Positions 37,798 to 46,121 of a stretch of 64,000 nucleotides of DNA are shown here, one piece after another. Made by a program: the position numbers and the translations under genes. The first letter of the stretch is position 1. Every line of letters begins with the position of its first letter. A model generated the notes under the pieces. The model ran no database searches. It saw only the letters and a list, made by a program, of their open reading frames with translations, and was not told where the DNA came from. The DNA lies in assembly GCF_003130585.1 (NCBI RefSeq), contig NZ_QFKX01000005.1:279553-343552 (forward strand), in the 5' to 3' direction. This DNA comes from Brachybacterium endophyticum. GTDB lineage: Bacteria; Actinomycetota; Actinomycetes; Actinomycetales; Dermabacteraceae.

Positions 37798-39615
37798 TCA
37801 TCTGCCCTCGCGCGAGACGACGTGCTTGGCCTTGGCGAACAGCTCCGCGGCGACGCTGCGGGCGGACTCCACGATCACCCGGCGCTCGGCCGGATCGCCC
37901 TTGAGCAGGGACTGCGCCATCGAGCGGGCCTGTTCGAGGGTGACGTGCGGCGGCAGCGGCGGGACGTCCGGATCGGTAAGTACGTCAAGCACCACGGGCC
38001 CGTCGGCCGCGAGTGCCCGGTTCCAGGCCGATCCGACGTCCGCCGGGTCCTCGATCCTGATCCCGGTGAGCCCCAGCAGCCGTGCATACGCGGCGTAGTC
38101 CATGTCCTCGACCAGCTGGCTGGTGTCGTAGCGGGGGTCGCCGGCCTCGCGCATCTCCCACGACACCTGCGTGAGATCGTCGTTGTGCAGCACCATCACG
38201 ATGAAGCGCGGGTCCTCCCACTCCTGCCAGTGGCGCTTGACGGTGAGGAGCTCGTTCATGCCGAGCATCTGGAAGGCGCCGTCGCCGATCGTGCACACGA
38301 CGGGCCGGTCGGGGTGGGCGAACTTCGCGGCGAGCGCGTAAGGCATCGCGGCGATCATCGAGGCCAGGCTCCCCGAGAGGCTGCCCTGCATGTCGCGGCC
38401 GAGACGGATGTGCTGGCCGTACCAGTCGGCCGTGCTGCCGGCGTCAGCGGTGACGATCACGTCGCGCGGCAGGCGCTCGTTCAGCTCCTGGAACACGAGG
38501 CGCGGGTTGATGGGGTCTGCCTTCGTCGCGGCCAGGCGGGCGGTGACCTGGTCCCATTCACGCATGCCGTCGACGATGCCCCCCTGCCAGGACCGGTCCG
38601 ACTGGCGCTCGAGGAGCTCCAGCAGGGCGCCGAGGCTGCTGCGGGCGTCCCCGAGCAGGTTCACCTCCATCGGGTAGCGCAGGCTCAGGTTCTTGGCCTT
38701 AAGGTCGATCTGGACACCGCGCGCCTGTCCTGTGGCGGGGAGGAACTCGGTGTACGGGAAGCTGCAGCCGACCATCAGCAGGGTGTCGCAGTTCTTGAGC
38801 ATGTCGTAGCTGGGGCGCGATCCCAGCAGACCCGCCTGCTGCGTGTGGTGGGGCACGTCCCCGGGTACGACGTCCTTGCCCAGCAGCGACGTGACGATGC
38901 CGGCGCCCAGTCGGTCCGCGACCGCGAGCACCTCGTCGGTCGCGCCCGCGGCGCCCGCACCCACGAGCATCGCGACTTTAGATCCGGCGCCGAGCACCCC
39001 TGCCGCGCGGTGGAGCTCGTCGACAGGGGGCAGCAGACGCGTCGAGGGACGGCCGATGCCGGTGCGGGAGACGAAGTGGGCGTCGGCCGGTTCCTCCATG
39101 GGCTCGTCCTGGACGTCGGCGGGGAGAATGACCACGGCCGGTCAGCGATCGGCCGACGCGATGCGCAGGGCGCGGTCCAGCACGGTCTGCGCCTGCATCG
39201 GCGTGGTGACGGTCTCGACGTACCCCGCGACGTCCTGGAACAGCCGCTCGAGGTCCAGCTGCTGCTGGAAGTCGGTGCCGATCGAGACCCGCGCCTGCTG
39301 GCCGACGATCGCGAGCACTGGCTGGTTGTCCAACCGCGCGTCGTAGAGGCCGTTCAGAAGATGGATGGCTCCGGGGCCGGACGTCGCGATGCACACGCCG
39401 GCCTCGCCGGTGAACTTCGCGTGGGCGGTCGCCAGGAACGCGGCGATCTCCTCATGGGTGGGCCGGATGTACCGGAAGTCTTTGCCGGAGCGCTCGGCGC
39501 GCTCGAGGGCTCCGTCGAAGCCTCCGATGCCATCGCCCGGGTACCCGAAGAACCGGTGGAGGCCCCAAGCGATCAGGCGATCGATGATGAAGTCGCTGAC
39601 GGTGGTCTCGGCCAT
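37798..39615 (-). pseudogene. poxB: Pyruvate oxidase / pyruvate:quinone oxidoreductase gene with one in-frame stop
   Basis: A ThDP enzyme of about 605 codons, intact except for one TGA at 39144-39142 in an otherwise continuous frame. The N-terminal pyrimidine-binding domain has GYPGDGIGGFDGAL and the catalytic Glu in THEEIAAFLA. The middle domain has MLVGAGAAGATDEV. The C-terminal pyrophosphate domain has GDGAFQMLGMNELLTV with VLHNDDLTQVSWEM as the metal motif. The ATG has GGAGAG upstream. PoxB decarboxylates pyruvate to acetate and passes electrons to quinone. A fragment from GTG 39135 could still be made but would lack the catalytic Glu. Confidence 0.85.
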
Positions 39616-39681
39616 GATGCTCTCCTTGTCCGGTCGCGCCCTTGCGCGCCACCTGGTGTGCGGGTGGCCGGATGCCGGCCC

Positions 39682-41322
39682 TCAGTTGTCCTGCAGACTG
39701 CCTCGCTGTGGCTCCTCTGGGTGTGCCTCTGCCCGGTCGTCATCGCGGCGATGCCTGCGATGGCGCTGGTGTGCGGGGCGAGCGCCCCGGAAGCGGTGGG
39801 CCTCGGCGATCTCCCAGTCGTGGGCCCAGGCGGCGTCGCGGGCACCGTCGAGCAACTCGCCCTCCTCGAGCCAGGGGTAGAGCTCCTCGAAGGTCATCAC
39901 GCGCGCCGGGTCGATGCGCCGCAGCACGTGGCGTGGGCCGAGGTCGTCGAAGGACTCGAGTCCCATCGCCGCCAGCAGTTGCATCGCCGAGAGCACGGTG
40001 GCCCGCTGGTAGCGCATCACACGGGGCCCCTTGTCCTGGACAACCACGGCACGTGAGCGGCGGGGATCCTGGGTGGCGACTCCGCTGGGGCACGTGTTGG
40101 TGTTGCAGCGCTGGGCCTGAATGCACCCGGTCGCCATCATCATGGGGCGTGCAGCGCTACAGAAATCAGCCCCCAGTGCCACGCGGCGGATGATGTCGTT
40201 GCCGCCTGCGATCTTTCCCGAGCAGCCGATCGCCACCCGGTCCCGCAGTCCCGTGCCGACCAGGGCGTTCTGCACGATCACCAGGCCGTCCGTGAGCGGG
40301 GTGCCGACATGATCCTCGAGCTCCAGGGGGGCGGCGCCGCTGCCGCCCTCCGCACCATCCACGGAGATCCAGTCCGGCGTGATGCCCGTCTCCAGCATCC
40401 CTTTGCACATCGAGAGCACCTCCGAGCGGTCTCCCACGCAGAACTTCAGGCCGATGGGCTTGCCGTCGGTCAGCTCGCGCAGCCGCGACACAAAGCGCAT
40501 CATCTCCACAGGGGTGGAGAAAGCACTGTGGGCGGCCGGGCTGACGCAGTCGCGGTCCTGGGGGACATCGCGTGCACGTGCGATCTCCGGGGTGATCTTG
40601 GCAGCGGGGAGCACGCCGCCCACGCCGGGCTTCGCGCCTTGGCTGAGCTTGATGAGGATGCCCTTGACCTCGGGCTTCGCGGCCTTATCGGCGAACTCCT
40701 CCGGGTCGAAGCGGCCCCCGGGCGTGCAGCAGCCGAAATACCCGGTGCCGATCTCCCAGATGACGTCGGCACCGTGCTCGAGGTGGTATCGCGTGAGCCC
40801 GCCCTCGCCGGTCTCCTGGGCGAAGCCGCCCATCGCGGCGCCGAGGTTCATCGCCAGGACGGCGTTCGCGGAGAGCGACCCGAAGCTCATGGAGGACACA
40901 TTGAGCATCGCCGTGTCGTAGGGGCGAGTGCAGTCGGGTCCGCCCAGGCGCACGCGCGGGGGATTTCTGCGCGGCTCGCGAGGGCTGGAGGCGTGCAGGA
41001 TGTGGTCGTAGCCCGCACCAGTGATGTCGTTCTGGGTGCCGTAGGCGTCCTCCGCCCCGAGGCCCTTGGCGCGCTGGTAGATCATTGTGCGCGTGTCCCG
41101 ATCGAAGGGACGGCCATCGGTGCTGCTCTCGATGAAGTACTGCTGGATCTCGGGCCGGATCGCCTCGAGGGCCCAGCGCGTGTGGCCCACCACGGGGTAG
41201 ATCCGAAGGATCGAGTGCCTGCGCTGCAGGAGATCGCGCGCACCGAGCGCGGCGACCCCGGCCGCCGCCATCGCGGTGGTGGCGAGGCCGAGAGCGGCGC
41301 GGGAAGGGTGTCGGGAGCTCAT
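39682..41322 (-). CDS. FMN-binding glutamate synthase family protein
   Basis: Protein of 546 residues with one N-terminal hydrophobic segment (LGLATTAMAAAGVAALGA) and a glutamate synthase central FMN domain: NVSSMSFGSLSANAVLAMNLG, then GGFAQETGEGGLTRYHLEHG, ILIKLSQGAKPGVGGVLP, and ISVDGAEGGSGAAPLELEDH. Cys ligands of a 3Fe-4S-type cluster are in CIQAQRCNTNTCPSGVATQ. It lacks the glutaminase domain, so it is a stand-alone relative of GltB whose reaction is unknown; the membrane segment suggests a role near the respiratory chain. It precedes poxB by 66 nt on the same strand and appears intact. Confidence 0.88.
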   Translation of the reverse strand: MSSRHPSRAALGLATTAMAAAGVAALGARDLLQRRHSILRIYPVVGHTRWALEAIRPEIQQYFIESSTDGRPFDRDTRTMIYQRAKGLGAEDAYGTQNDITGAGYDHILHASSPREPRRNPPRVRLGGPDCTRPYDTAMLNVSSMSFGSLSANAVLAMNLGAAMGGFAQETGEGGLTRYHLEHGADVIWEIGTGYFGCCTPGGRFDPEEFADKAAKPEVKGILIKLSQGAKPGVGGVLPAAKITPEIARARDVPQDRDCVSPAAHSAFSTPVEMMRFVSRLRELTDGKPIGLKFCVGDRSEVLSMCKGMLETGITPDWISVDGAEGGSGAAPLELEDHVGTPLTDGLVIVQNALVGTGLRDRVAIGCSGKIAGGNDIIRRVALGADFCSAARPMMMATGCIQAQRCNTNTCPSGVATQDPRRSRAVVVQDKGPRVMRYQRATVLSAMQLLAAMGLESFDDLGPRHVLRRIDPARVMTFEELYPWLEEGELLDGARDAAWAHDWEIAEAHRFRGARPAHQRHRRHRRDDDRAEAHPEEPQRGSLQDN

Positions 41323-41443
41323 GGGGCGTGTACCTCGTCCTCGGGGCGGAAGGCGCCCTAGAGCGCCAGGATGCCTTCGTTCGTTGCACAGGTCCGGTGC
41401 GTCCGGCGATGTCTGCACGAGAAGGTCCAGGGGAGACAGTCGC

Positions 41444-41644
41444 TCATGCAGCGGTGGTCGGGTCGTCGTGCTGGGCGTCGCGTGCATCGACGACGAGCGG
41501 CGATGCGGAGTCCAGCAGACAGGCCCGCTCGATCTGGCTTGCGAGCACCTCGCGCGTGGCGCCGGTGAGACAGCCGGTCACCAGGATCGTGACCGCCGCG
41601 CTGTCGACGTCAGCGCGCACCAGGATGGAGATCTTGTGGGGCAC
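41444..41644 (-). CDS. Short STAS-like protein, copy B (probably truncated)
   Basis: From GTG 41644 the frame gives 66 residues: PHKISILVRADVDSAA, VTILVTGCLTGATREVLA and SPLVVDARDAQHDD, an N-terminal STAS half. It ends at a TGA before the conserved C-terminal helix of the fold, and there is no strong ribosome binding site, so it may be a decayed gene. It is a paralogue of the fragment at 37374-37651. The 288 bases after it hold nothing I recognise. Confidence 0.45.
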   Translation of the reverse strand: MPHKISILVRADVDSAAVTILVTGCLTGATREVLASQIERACLLDSASPLVVDARDAQHDDPTTAA

Positions 41645-41932
41645 GTGGCAGCCGTCGTTCTGCTCGGAACGACGGCGTCCGCTCGATGGCGCGGCGACCG
41701 TGGTTCGAATCGTGGGCTCATGGCCGGGGTCTCGGCAACGCACTGGGCGCGGGCCCTCTGCACGGACGCGCCGGGCGGCGGACCGCTGTGCGGCCCGCCA
41801 CCCGGCGCTCGACCGGAGCTCGCTACGGTTCAGGAACCCAGTCGGAGGGCCAGCGTGAACTCTCGTTGACGCTAAGGCTGCGAGGGAGGGCTCGGCAATG
41901 CTCGGGACCGAGCGGTAAATGGGGCCCTCGGC

Positions 41933-42415
41933 TCAGATCGTCGCGACCGACCCCGCGTCGACACGGTCGTTCGCCCTGTTTACGAACGAGGCGCGCTGCG
42001 AGCACAGGAAGGTCACGGCCCCGGCGACCTCCTCGGACGGAACACGTCGACGCAGCGCGAGATGAGGGCGCTCCTCCTCGAGAAACGAGCCGATCGCGTC
42101 GCCAAAAATAGCGCCCTCTGCTCGCCGCGGCGCGACATCATCGCGTCGGTCATAGGAGTCCGGACGAACGCGGAAGACATCGTGTTCACGAGCAGCCCTT
42201 CGGCCAGGTGGGATCGCGACAGCCCCTTCGCCGAGGCGAGTACGCCCGCATTGGTTGTGCGCGGACGTCCTAGACGCTGGTTTCTCGGCCCCCTGGTGGA
42301 CCAGTCTGCCGGGCGGCGCCTGCAGGCCTCGCGCGGCGGCGTTGAGCCCGTCCTCCCCGACGTCGGTGAGGACGACGGTCGCGCTCTTCGCTAGGAGAAG
42401 CACGACGTGTGGTCG
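41933..42415 (-). pseudogene. Short-chain dehydrogenase gene, frameshifted
   Basis: Parts of one SDR protein appear in different frames: KSATVVLTDVGEDGLNAA near 42380, TNAGVLASAKGLSRSHLAEG and TMSSAFVRTPMTDA near 42250-42140, then RRAEGAIFGDAIGSFLEEE, SEEVAGAVTFLCSQRASFVN and RVDAGSVATI at the C-terminus. The order fits a 3-hydroxybutyrate dehydrogenase-like or FabG-like enzyme, but the catalytic centre is lost and at least two frameshifts are present. Confidence 0.65.
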
Positions 42416-42419
42416 TTGG

Positions 42420-43029
42420 GGCGTCGTCTCCCGCCATCGACCTGCCGGCTGCGTCGCCCGATGCGCGGGCGAGGTCGAAGTTCTCGATCCGCGTGCGCCC
42501 GAGGATCGCATCGGGATAATCGGTGATGTCGCCGGCCGTTCAGTTCGACGAGCCCGACGTGCGCAGGCGGGTGTCCGCTACCCCCTTCCCGGACCTAGCG
42601 GCCCGCACGGGCCGCGAGGTCCACGCGCGGGGTCGCGCCGAGAAGAACCACGATGACGTTGGCAGCGAGCGCGGTGCCGTCGTCCAGCACGACCTCCAGG
42701 ACGCCGTCTGCGCGGCGACGTCTCGCGTCCACCCGCCGACCAGGCATCAGATGCACGCCGGCATCCTCGAACGGTTGCAGGTGGCGCCGGGCAGTCCGGG
42801 TGGGCGCCTGCTCCCTCTCCATCATCTACTGCGGATAGCAGAGGCCGACTTCGGCACCGTTCTGGACCAGCGCGGCCGCGAGCTCCGAGCCGATGTAGCC
42901 CCTGCCGACGACGATGGCATCCGCTCCATGGATGCGGGCGTCGATCTTCGCGTGATGATGTCCGTCATGGGCCATGATCCGGCAACATCCTGGGCCTCGT
43001 ACGTGGACAGCAAGAGCGTGGACACCCAC
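42420..43029 (-). pseudogene. FAD-dependent pyridine nucleotide-disulfide oxidoreductase remnant
   Basis: The NAD-binding core reads ADAIVVGRGYIGSELAAALV, an in-frame TAG (42828-42826) follows CYPQ, and the same frame goes on with LQPFEDAGVHLMPGRRVD and LDDGTALAANVIVVLLGATP. After another stop and a frameshift the C-terminal FAD region AGDITDYPDAILGRTRIENF is found at about 42535-42420. The N-terminal FAD domain is missing. Relatives include CoA-disulfide and ferredoxin reductases. It abuts the SDR pseudogene. Confidence 0.65.
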
Positions 43030-43072
43030 GAGTCAGCGTCCGCTCTCGCTTGATCTGCCCGCCCGGATACCC

Positions 43073-43090
43073 CGTACTTAAATCGTACTT
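43073..43090. repeat. Short direct repeat next to tRNA-Met
   Basis: CGTACTT occurs at 43073-43079 and again at 43084-43090, separated by AAAT, in an A+T-rich patch between the decayed region and the 3' end of tRNA-Met. It could be a recombinase arm site left from an integrated element, but no integrase gene or matching far end was found. Confidence 0.3.
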
Positions 43091-43134
43091 GGGTGGAGCC
43101 GAATGGTGACGGGGGTCTGAATGCCCTGGTCGAG

Positions 43135-43208
43135 TAGGCCAGGTCGGGCTTGAACCGACGACCGACGGATTATGAGTCCGCTGCTCTGACCTGCTGAGCT
43201 ACTGGCCC
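43135..43208 (-). tRNA. tRNA-Met (anticodon CAU)
   Basis: On the minus strand a full cloverleaf: acceptor GGGCCAG with CTGGCCT (first pair G-U), D-arm GCTC/GAGC, anticodon loop CTCATAA with CAT, T-arm GTCGG-TTCAAGC-CCGAC, discriminator A. CCA is not encoded. Elongator Met is most likely; tRNA-Ile2 (lysidine) cannot be excluded from this alone. It borders the decayed 34-43 kb region. Confidence 0.9.
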
Positions 43209-43331
43209 TGGACGATGGCCACGAGCATAACCTCTCCGCGTGTCCGCTCCGCGCACCGATCTTGAGCGTGGCGACGCGGGCGAGGGCGAGTAGGGTGCCT
43301 CGCGGCCCTCCTCCTGATCGATCGGAACACC

Positions 43332-44540
43332 ATGCACGTCCTCGTCGGCATCGCCGGACTCGTCGTCTTCCTGGCCCTCGCCTTCCTGCCCTCGCGTGAT
43401 GTCGGCATGCTGAGGAAGAAGGCGCCGAACATCGCGCTGATGCTGGTCCTGCAGTTCGTGCTGGGCCTGCTGATGCTGCGCACCGGTGCCGGCCAGGCCG
43501 TGATCTCCGTGATCGCCTCGGTGTTCGAGGGGCTGCTGGGGTACGCGCGGGAGGGCGTGACGTTCGTGTTCGGCGGTCTCGTGGACGTCGAGGCCGATGG
43601 CTCCGGCCCCTTCATCTTCACCTCTCTGATGCCGATCATCGTGATCTCCGCATTGATCGGGATCCTGCAGTACCTGCGCATCCTGCCGCTGATCATCCGC
43701 GGGGTCGGGGTCGTGCTCTCGAAGATCACGGGCCTGGGCAAGCTCGAGTCGTTCAACGCGGTCTCCTCCGCGCTGATCGGGCAGTCCGAGAACCTGATCG
43801 CGATCAAGAAGATCCTGCCCACGCTGCCCGAGCACCGGCTCTACACGATCGCGGCCTCGGCCATGTCCACGGTGTCGATGTCGATCGTCGGCGCCTACAT
43901 GACGATGATCGAGCCGCGCTACGTGGTGGCCGCGATCGTGCTCAACCTGTTCGGCGCGTTCATCGTGGTCTCCCTGCTGAACCCCTACACGCTCAGCGCC
44001 GAGGAGGACGTGATCGTCGAGCCGGAACACTCCCGGCAGTCGTTCTTCCAGGTCCTGGGGGAGTACATCACCGACGGCGGGAAGGTCGTCCTCTCGGTGG
44101 TCGCGATGCTGGTCGGCTTCGTGGCGCTGATGGCCATCCTCAACGGCGTCTTCGACTCGCTGCTGGGGATCAGCTTCCAGCAGCTGCTGGGCTACGTGTT
44201 CGCCCCGCTCGCCGTGCTCACGGGCGTGCCGATGGCCGAGGCGGTGGACGTCGGCCGGCTGATGGCCACCAAGCTCATCTCCAACGAGTTCGTCGCCATG
44301 CTCGCCTTCACCGACGCGAACCCGGGCGGGAAGCTCGAGCTGTCGGCCCGTGCGACCGCGATCGCGCAGACCTTCCTGGTCTCCTTCGCGAACTTCAGCT
44401 CGATCGGGATCATCGCCGGTGCCGCGAAGTCGCTGGCGCCGGAGCAGGGCGAGACCATCGCCCGCTTCGGTCTGCGCCTGCTCTACGGGGCGACCCTGGT
44501 GTCCTTCCTGAGCGCCACCGTGGTCGGGATCATCGTCTGA
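43332..44540 (+). CDS. nupC: CNT family nucleoside transporter (NupC-like)
   Basis: Concentrative nucleoside transporter of 402 residues with about nine hydrophobic segments. Conserved parts: VFGGLVDV near residue 76, the nucleoside-binding SALIGQSENLIAIKKILPTL near 160, MSTVSMSIVGAYM, and the C-terminal TKLISNEFVAML and FANFSSIGIIAGAAKSL. It imports nucleosides with a proton or sodium ion. A weak GGAAC precedes the ATG. It overlaps convergent M20 by 11 bases. Confidence 0.93.
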   Translation: MHVLVGIAGLVVFLALAFLPSRDVGMLRKKAPNIALMLVLQFVLGLLMLRTGAGQAVISVIASVFEGLLGYAREGVTFVFGGLVDVEADGSGPFIFTSLMPIIVISALIGILQYLRILPLIIRGVGVVLSKITGLGKLESFNAVSSALIGQSENLIAIKKILPTLPEHRLYTIAASAMSTVSMSIVGAYMTMIEPRYVVAAIVLNLFGAFIVVSLLNPYTLSAEEDVIVEPEHSRQSFFQVLGEYITDGGKVVLSVVAMLVGFVALMAILNGVFDSLLGISFQQLLGYVFAPLAVLTGVPMAEAVDVGRLMATKLISNEFVAMLAFTDANPGGKLELSARATAIAQTFLVSFANFSSIGIIAGAAKSLAPEQGETIARFGLRLLYGATLVSFLSATVVGIIV

Positions 44541-45774
44541 CGTCGTCCTGGGCCGCCTGCAGCAGACGGCCGTGGGCCAGGGAGGCCAGCGCCGCGGCCT
44601 GGTCGCCCAGCACGGCGTCGTCGAACAGCACCTCGGGCGAGTGGTTGGTCGCGAGGTCGCCCTCGGGCAGCACGTCGGGGGAGCACAGCAGGAACACGTA
44701 GCACCCGGGCACCTGCGCGAGCACGTGGGAGAAGTCCTCCGAGCCCATCAGCGGCTGCGGTGACTCGTGGACGCGCTCGGCCCCGAACGACTCCCGCAGG
44801 GCGGCGACGGCGAAACGCTCCTCCTGCTCGTCGTTGACGGTGACCGGGTAGACGATGTCCCAGTCGACCTCCGCGCGAGCTCCGTGGGCGCTCGCGATGT
44901 TCTCGGCCAGACGCCGCGCGAGCTGCCCGAAGTGCTCCGTGGCCTCGGGGGAGAGCGTGCGCACGCTCGCCCCCAGCGCCGCCGAGTCGGGGATGACGTT
45001 GATCGCCGCGCCCGCCTCGAGCTGGGTGATCGAGGCGACCACGGGATCGGCCGCGGAGAACTCACGCGAGATCATCGTCTGCAGAGCGGTCCCGATCTCG
45101 AGCAGAGGCGGCACCGGATCGATCGCCCGCACGGGCTGCGAGCCGTGGCCGCCGGCGCCGTGGACACGCACCCGCAGGTTCGCCGACCCCGCCATCAGCG
45201 TGCCCGCGCGAGTGACGAAGGTGCCCCGCGGTCCGCGGCCGACGTGGATGCCGTATGCGGCGATCGGCAGCTCCCCGGCGACGCCGAGGACGCCCTCGCG
45301 GATCATCGGCTCGGCCCCGCCGGGGCCCTCCTCACCGGGCTGGAACATGAAGATCACCGTGCCCGGCAGCTCCTCGCGCTGCGAGGCGAGCAGGCGTGCC
45401 GCGCCCACCAGGGCAGCGGTGTGCAGGTCGTGCCCGCAGGCGTGCATGGCCCCGGTCCGCGAGGCGAAGGGGAGCCCCGTGCGCTCCTGGAGCGGGAGGC
45501 CATCCATGTCGGCGCGCAGCAGCACCGTCGGCCCGGGGCGTCCGCCCTCGAGGACCGCGATGACGCTGCTGAGGCCTGTGCCCGTCTGGATCCGCAACCC
45601 GAGTCCTTCGAGGGCCTCCAGCACGCGCTGCTGGGTGCGGGGCAGGTCGAGTCCGAGCTCGGGGTCCTGGTGCATCGCGCGGCGCAGAGCGATCAGGTCG
45701 GGCAGGTGTTCGCCGGCCAGGGACGCGTAGTCGGGTCCGGGCGAGGTGGTGGGGGCGTTCTGAGGTGTGGTCAC
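44530..45774 (-). CDS. M20 family amidohydrolase
   Basis: Zinc or manganese amidohydrolase of 414 residues of the M20D type (hippurate hydrolase, IAA-amino acid hydrolase, N-acyl amino acid deacetylase). Motifs: RRAMHQDPELG, LLRADMDGLPL, HACGHDLHTAALVGAARLL, FQPGEEGPGGA with the catalytic Glu, and GSEDFSHVL. A lid domain occupies roughly residues 195-310. The GTG start has no ribosome binding site but TAGCGT on the minus strand (45786-45781) lies 6 nt before it, so it is probably leaderless. The precise substrate is unknown. Confidence 0.92.
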   Translation of the reverse strand: MTTPQNAPTTSPGPDYASLAGEHLPDLIALRRAMHQDPELGLDLPRTQQRVLEALEGLGLRIQTGTGLSSVIAVLEGGRPGPTVLLRADMDGLPLQERTGLPFASRTGAMHACGHDLHTAALVGAARLLASQREELPGTVIFMFQPGEEGPGGAEPMIREGVLGVAGELPIAAYGIHVGRGPRGTFVTRAGTLMAGSANLRVRVHGAGGHGSQPVRAIDPVPPLLEIGTALQTMISREFSAADPVVASITQLEAGAAINVIPDSAALGASVRTLSPEATEHFGQLARRLAENIASAHGARAEVDWDIVYPVTVNDEQEERFAVAALRESFGAERVHESPQPLMGSEDFSHVLAQVPGCYVFLLCSPDVLPEGDLATNHSPEVLFDDAVLGDQAAALASLAHGRLLQAAQDDVRR

Positions 45775-45780
45775 CGGCGC

Positions 45781-45786
45781 ACGCTA
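45781..45786 (-). promoter_or_regulatory. -10 element of a leaderless promoter (M20 gene)
   Basis: Minus-strand TAGCGT ends 6 nt before GTG 45774. The same hexamer and spacing are found before the genes at 12488 and 55700. Confidence 0.5.
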
Positions 45787-45915
45787 CGCCTCCGCGCCGA
45801 GCGCGTGCACTCCTGCTGCGCGCGCCGTGCCCGGGCCGTTCCCGTCCGACGTGGACTGCGTCATAATCGCCCTGCGCGAGGGGCTCCGGAGGTGCGCGGC
45901 TCCGGTCTCCTTTGC

Positions 45916-45921
45916 TACAGT
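45916..45921 (+). promoter_or_regulatory. -10 element of the tRNA-Asn promoter
   Basis: TACAGT lies 14 nt before the mature tRNA 5' end, which would leave a short leader for RNase P. A second good -10 (CATAAT, 45862-45867) lies further upstream. Confidence 0.45.
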
Positions 45922-45935
45922 CGTGCAGGTCGCGA

Positions 45936-46011
45936 TCCCGCGTAGCTCAATCGGCAGAGCATTCGACTGTTAATCGAACGGTTACTGGTTCAAGTCCAGT
46001 CGCGGGAGCCA
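45936..46011 (+). tRNA. tRNA-Asn (anticodon GUU), CCA encoded
   Basis: Acceptor TCCCGCG pairs with CGCGGGA, D-arm GCTC/GAGC, anticodon loop CTGTTAA (GTT), T-arm ACTGG-TTCAAGT-CCAGT, discriminator G, then CCA at 46009-46011. A strong terminator follows 6 nt later. Confidence 0.95.
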
Positions 46012-46017
46012 GATGGA

Positions 46018-46052
46018 ACAGGTCAGCCCCGGTCATGCCGGGGCTGACCTGT
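46018..46052 (+). terminator. Intrinsic terminator of tRNA-Asn
   Basis: A perfect 15-bp stem (46018-46032 with 46038-46052) with a 5-nt loop, extended by one A-T pair and followed by TT. This is the clearest intrinsic terminator on the plus strand in the window. Confidence 0.9.
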
Positions 46053-46121
46053 TTCGTGCACGCGCCCGGGAACCACTCGGACGCCGACGCGGCCCAGGCC
46101 GCCCGAGCCCAGGAGGCCACC

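Noticed and set aside
39142..39144. Selenocysteine or programmed readthrough at the TGA in poxB
   Set aside because: No SECIS-like hairpin stood out after the stop, ThDP oxidases do not use selenocysteine, and other nonsense mutations lie nearby.
42062..42394. Plus-strand frames in the 42 kb region as new genes
   Set aside because: They are antisense to the SDR remnant, which gives recognisable dehydrogenase motifs on the minus strand.
34055..43134. The decayed region as a prophage or defence island
   Set aside because: No phage structural, integrase, restriction-modification or toxin genes were found; only one HNH and one transposase remnant.
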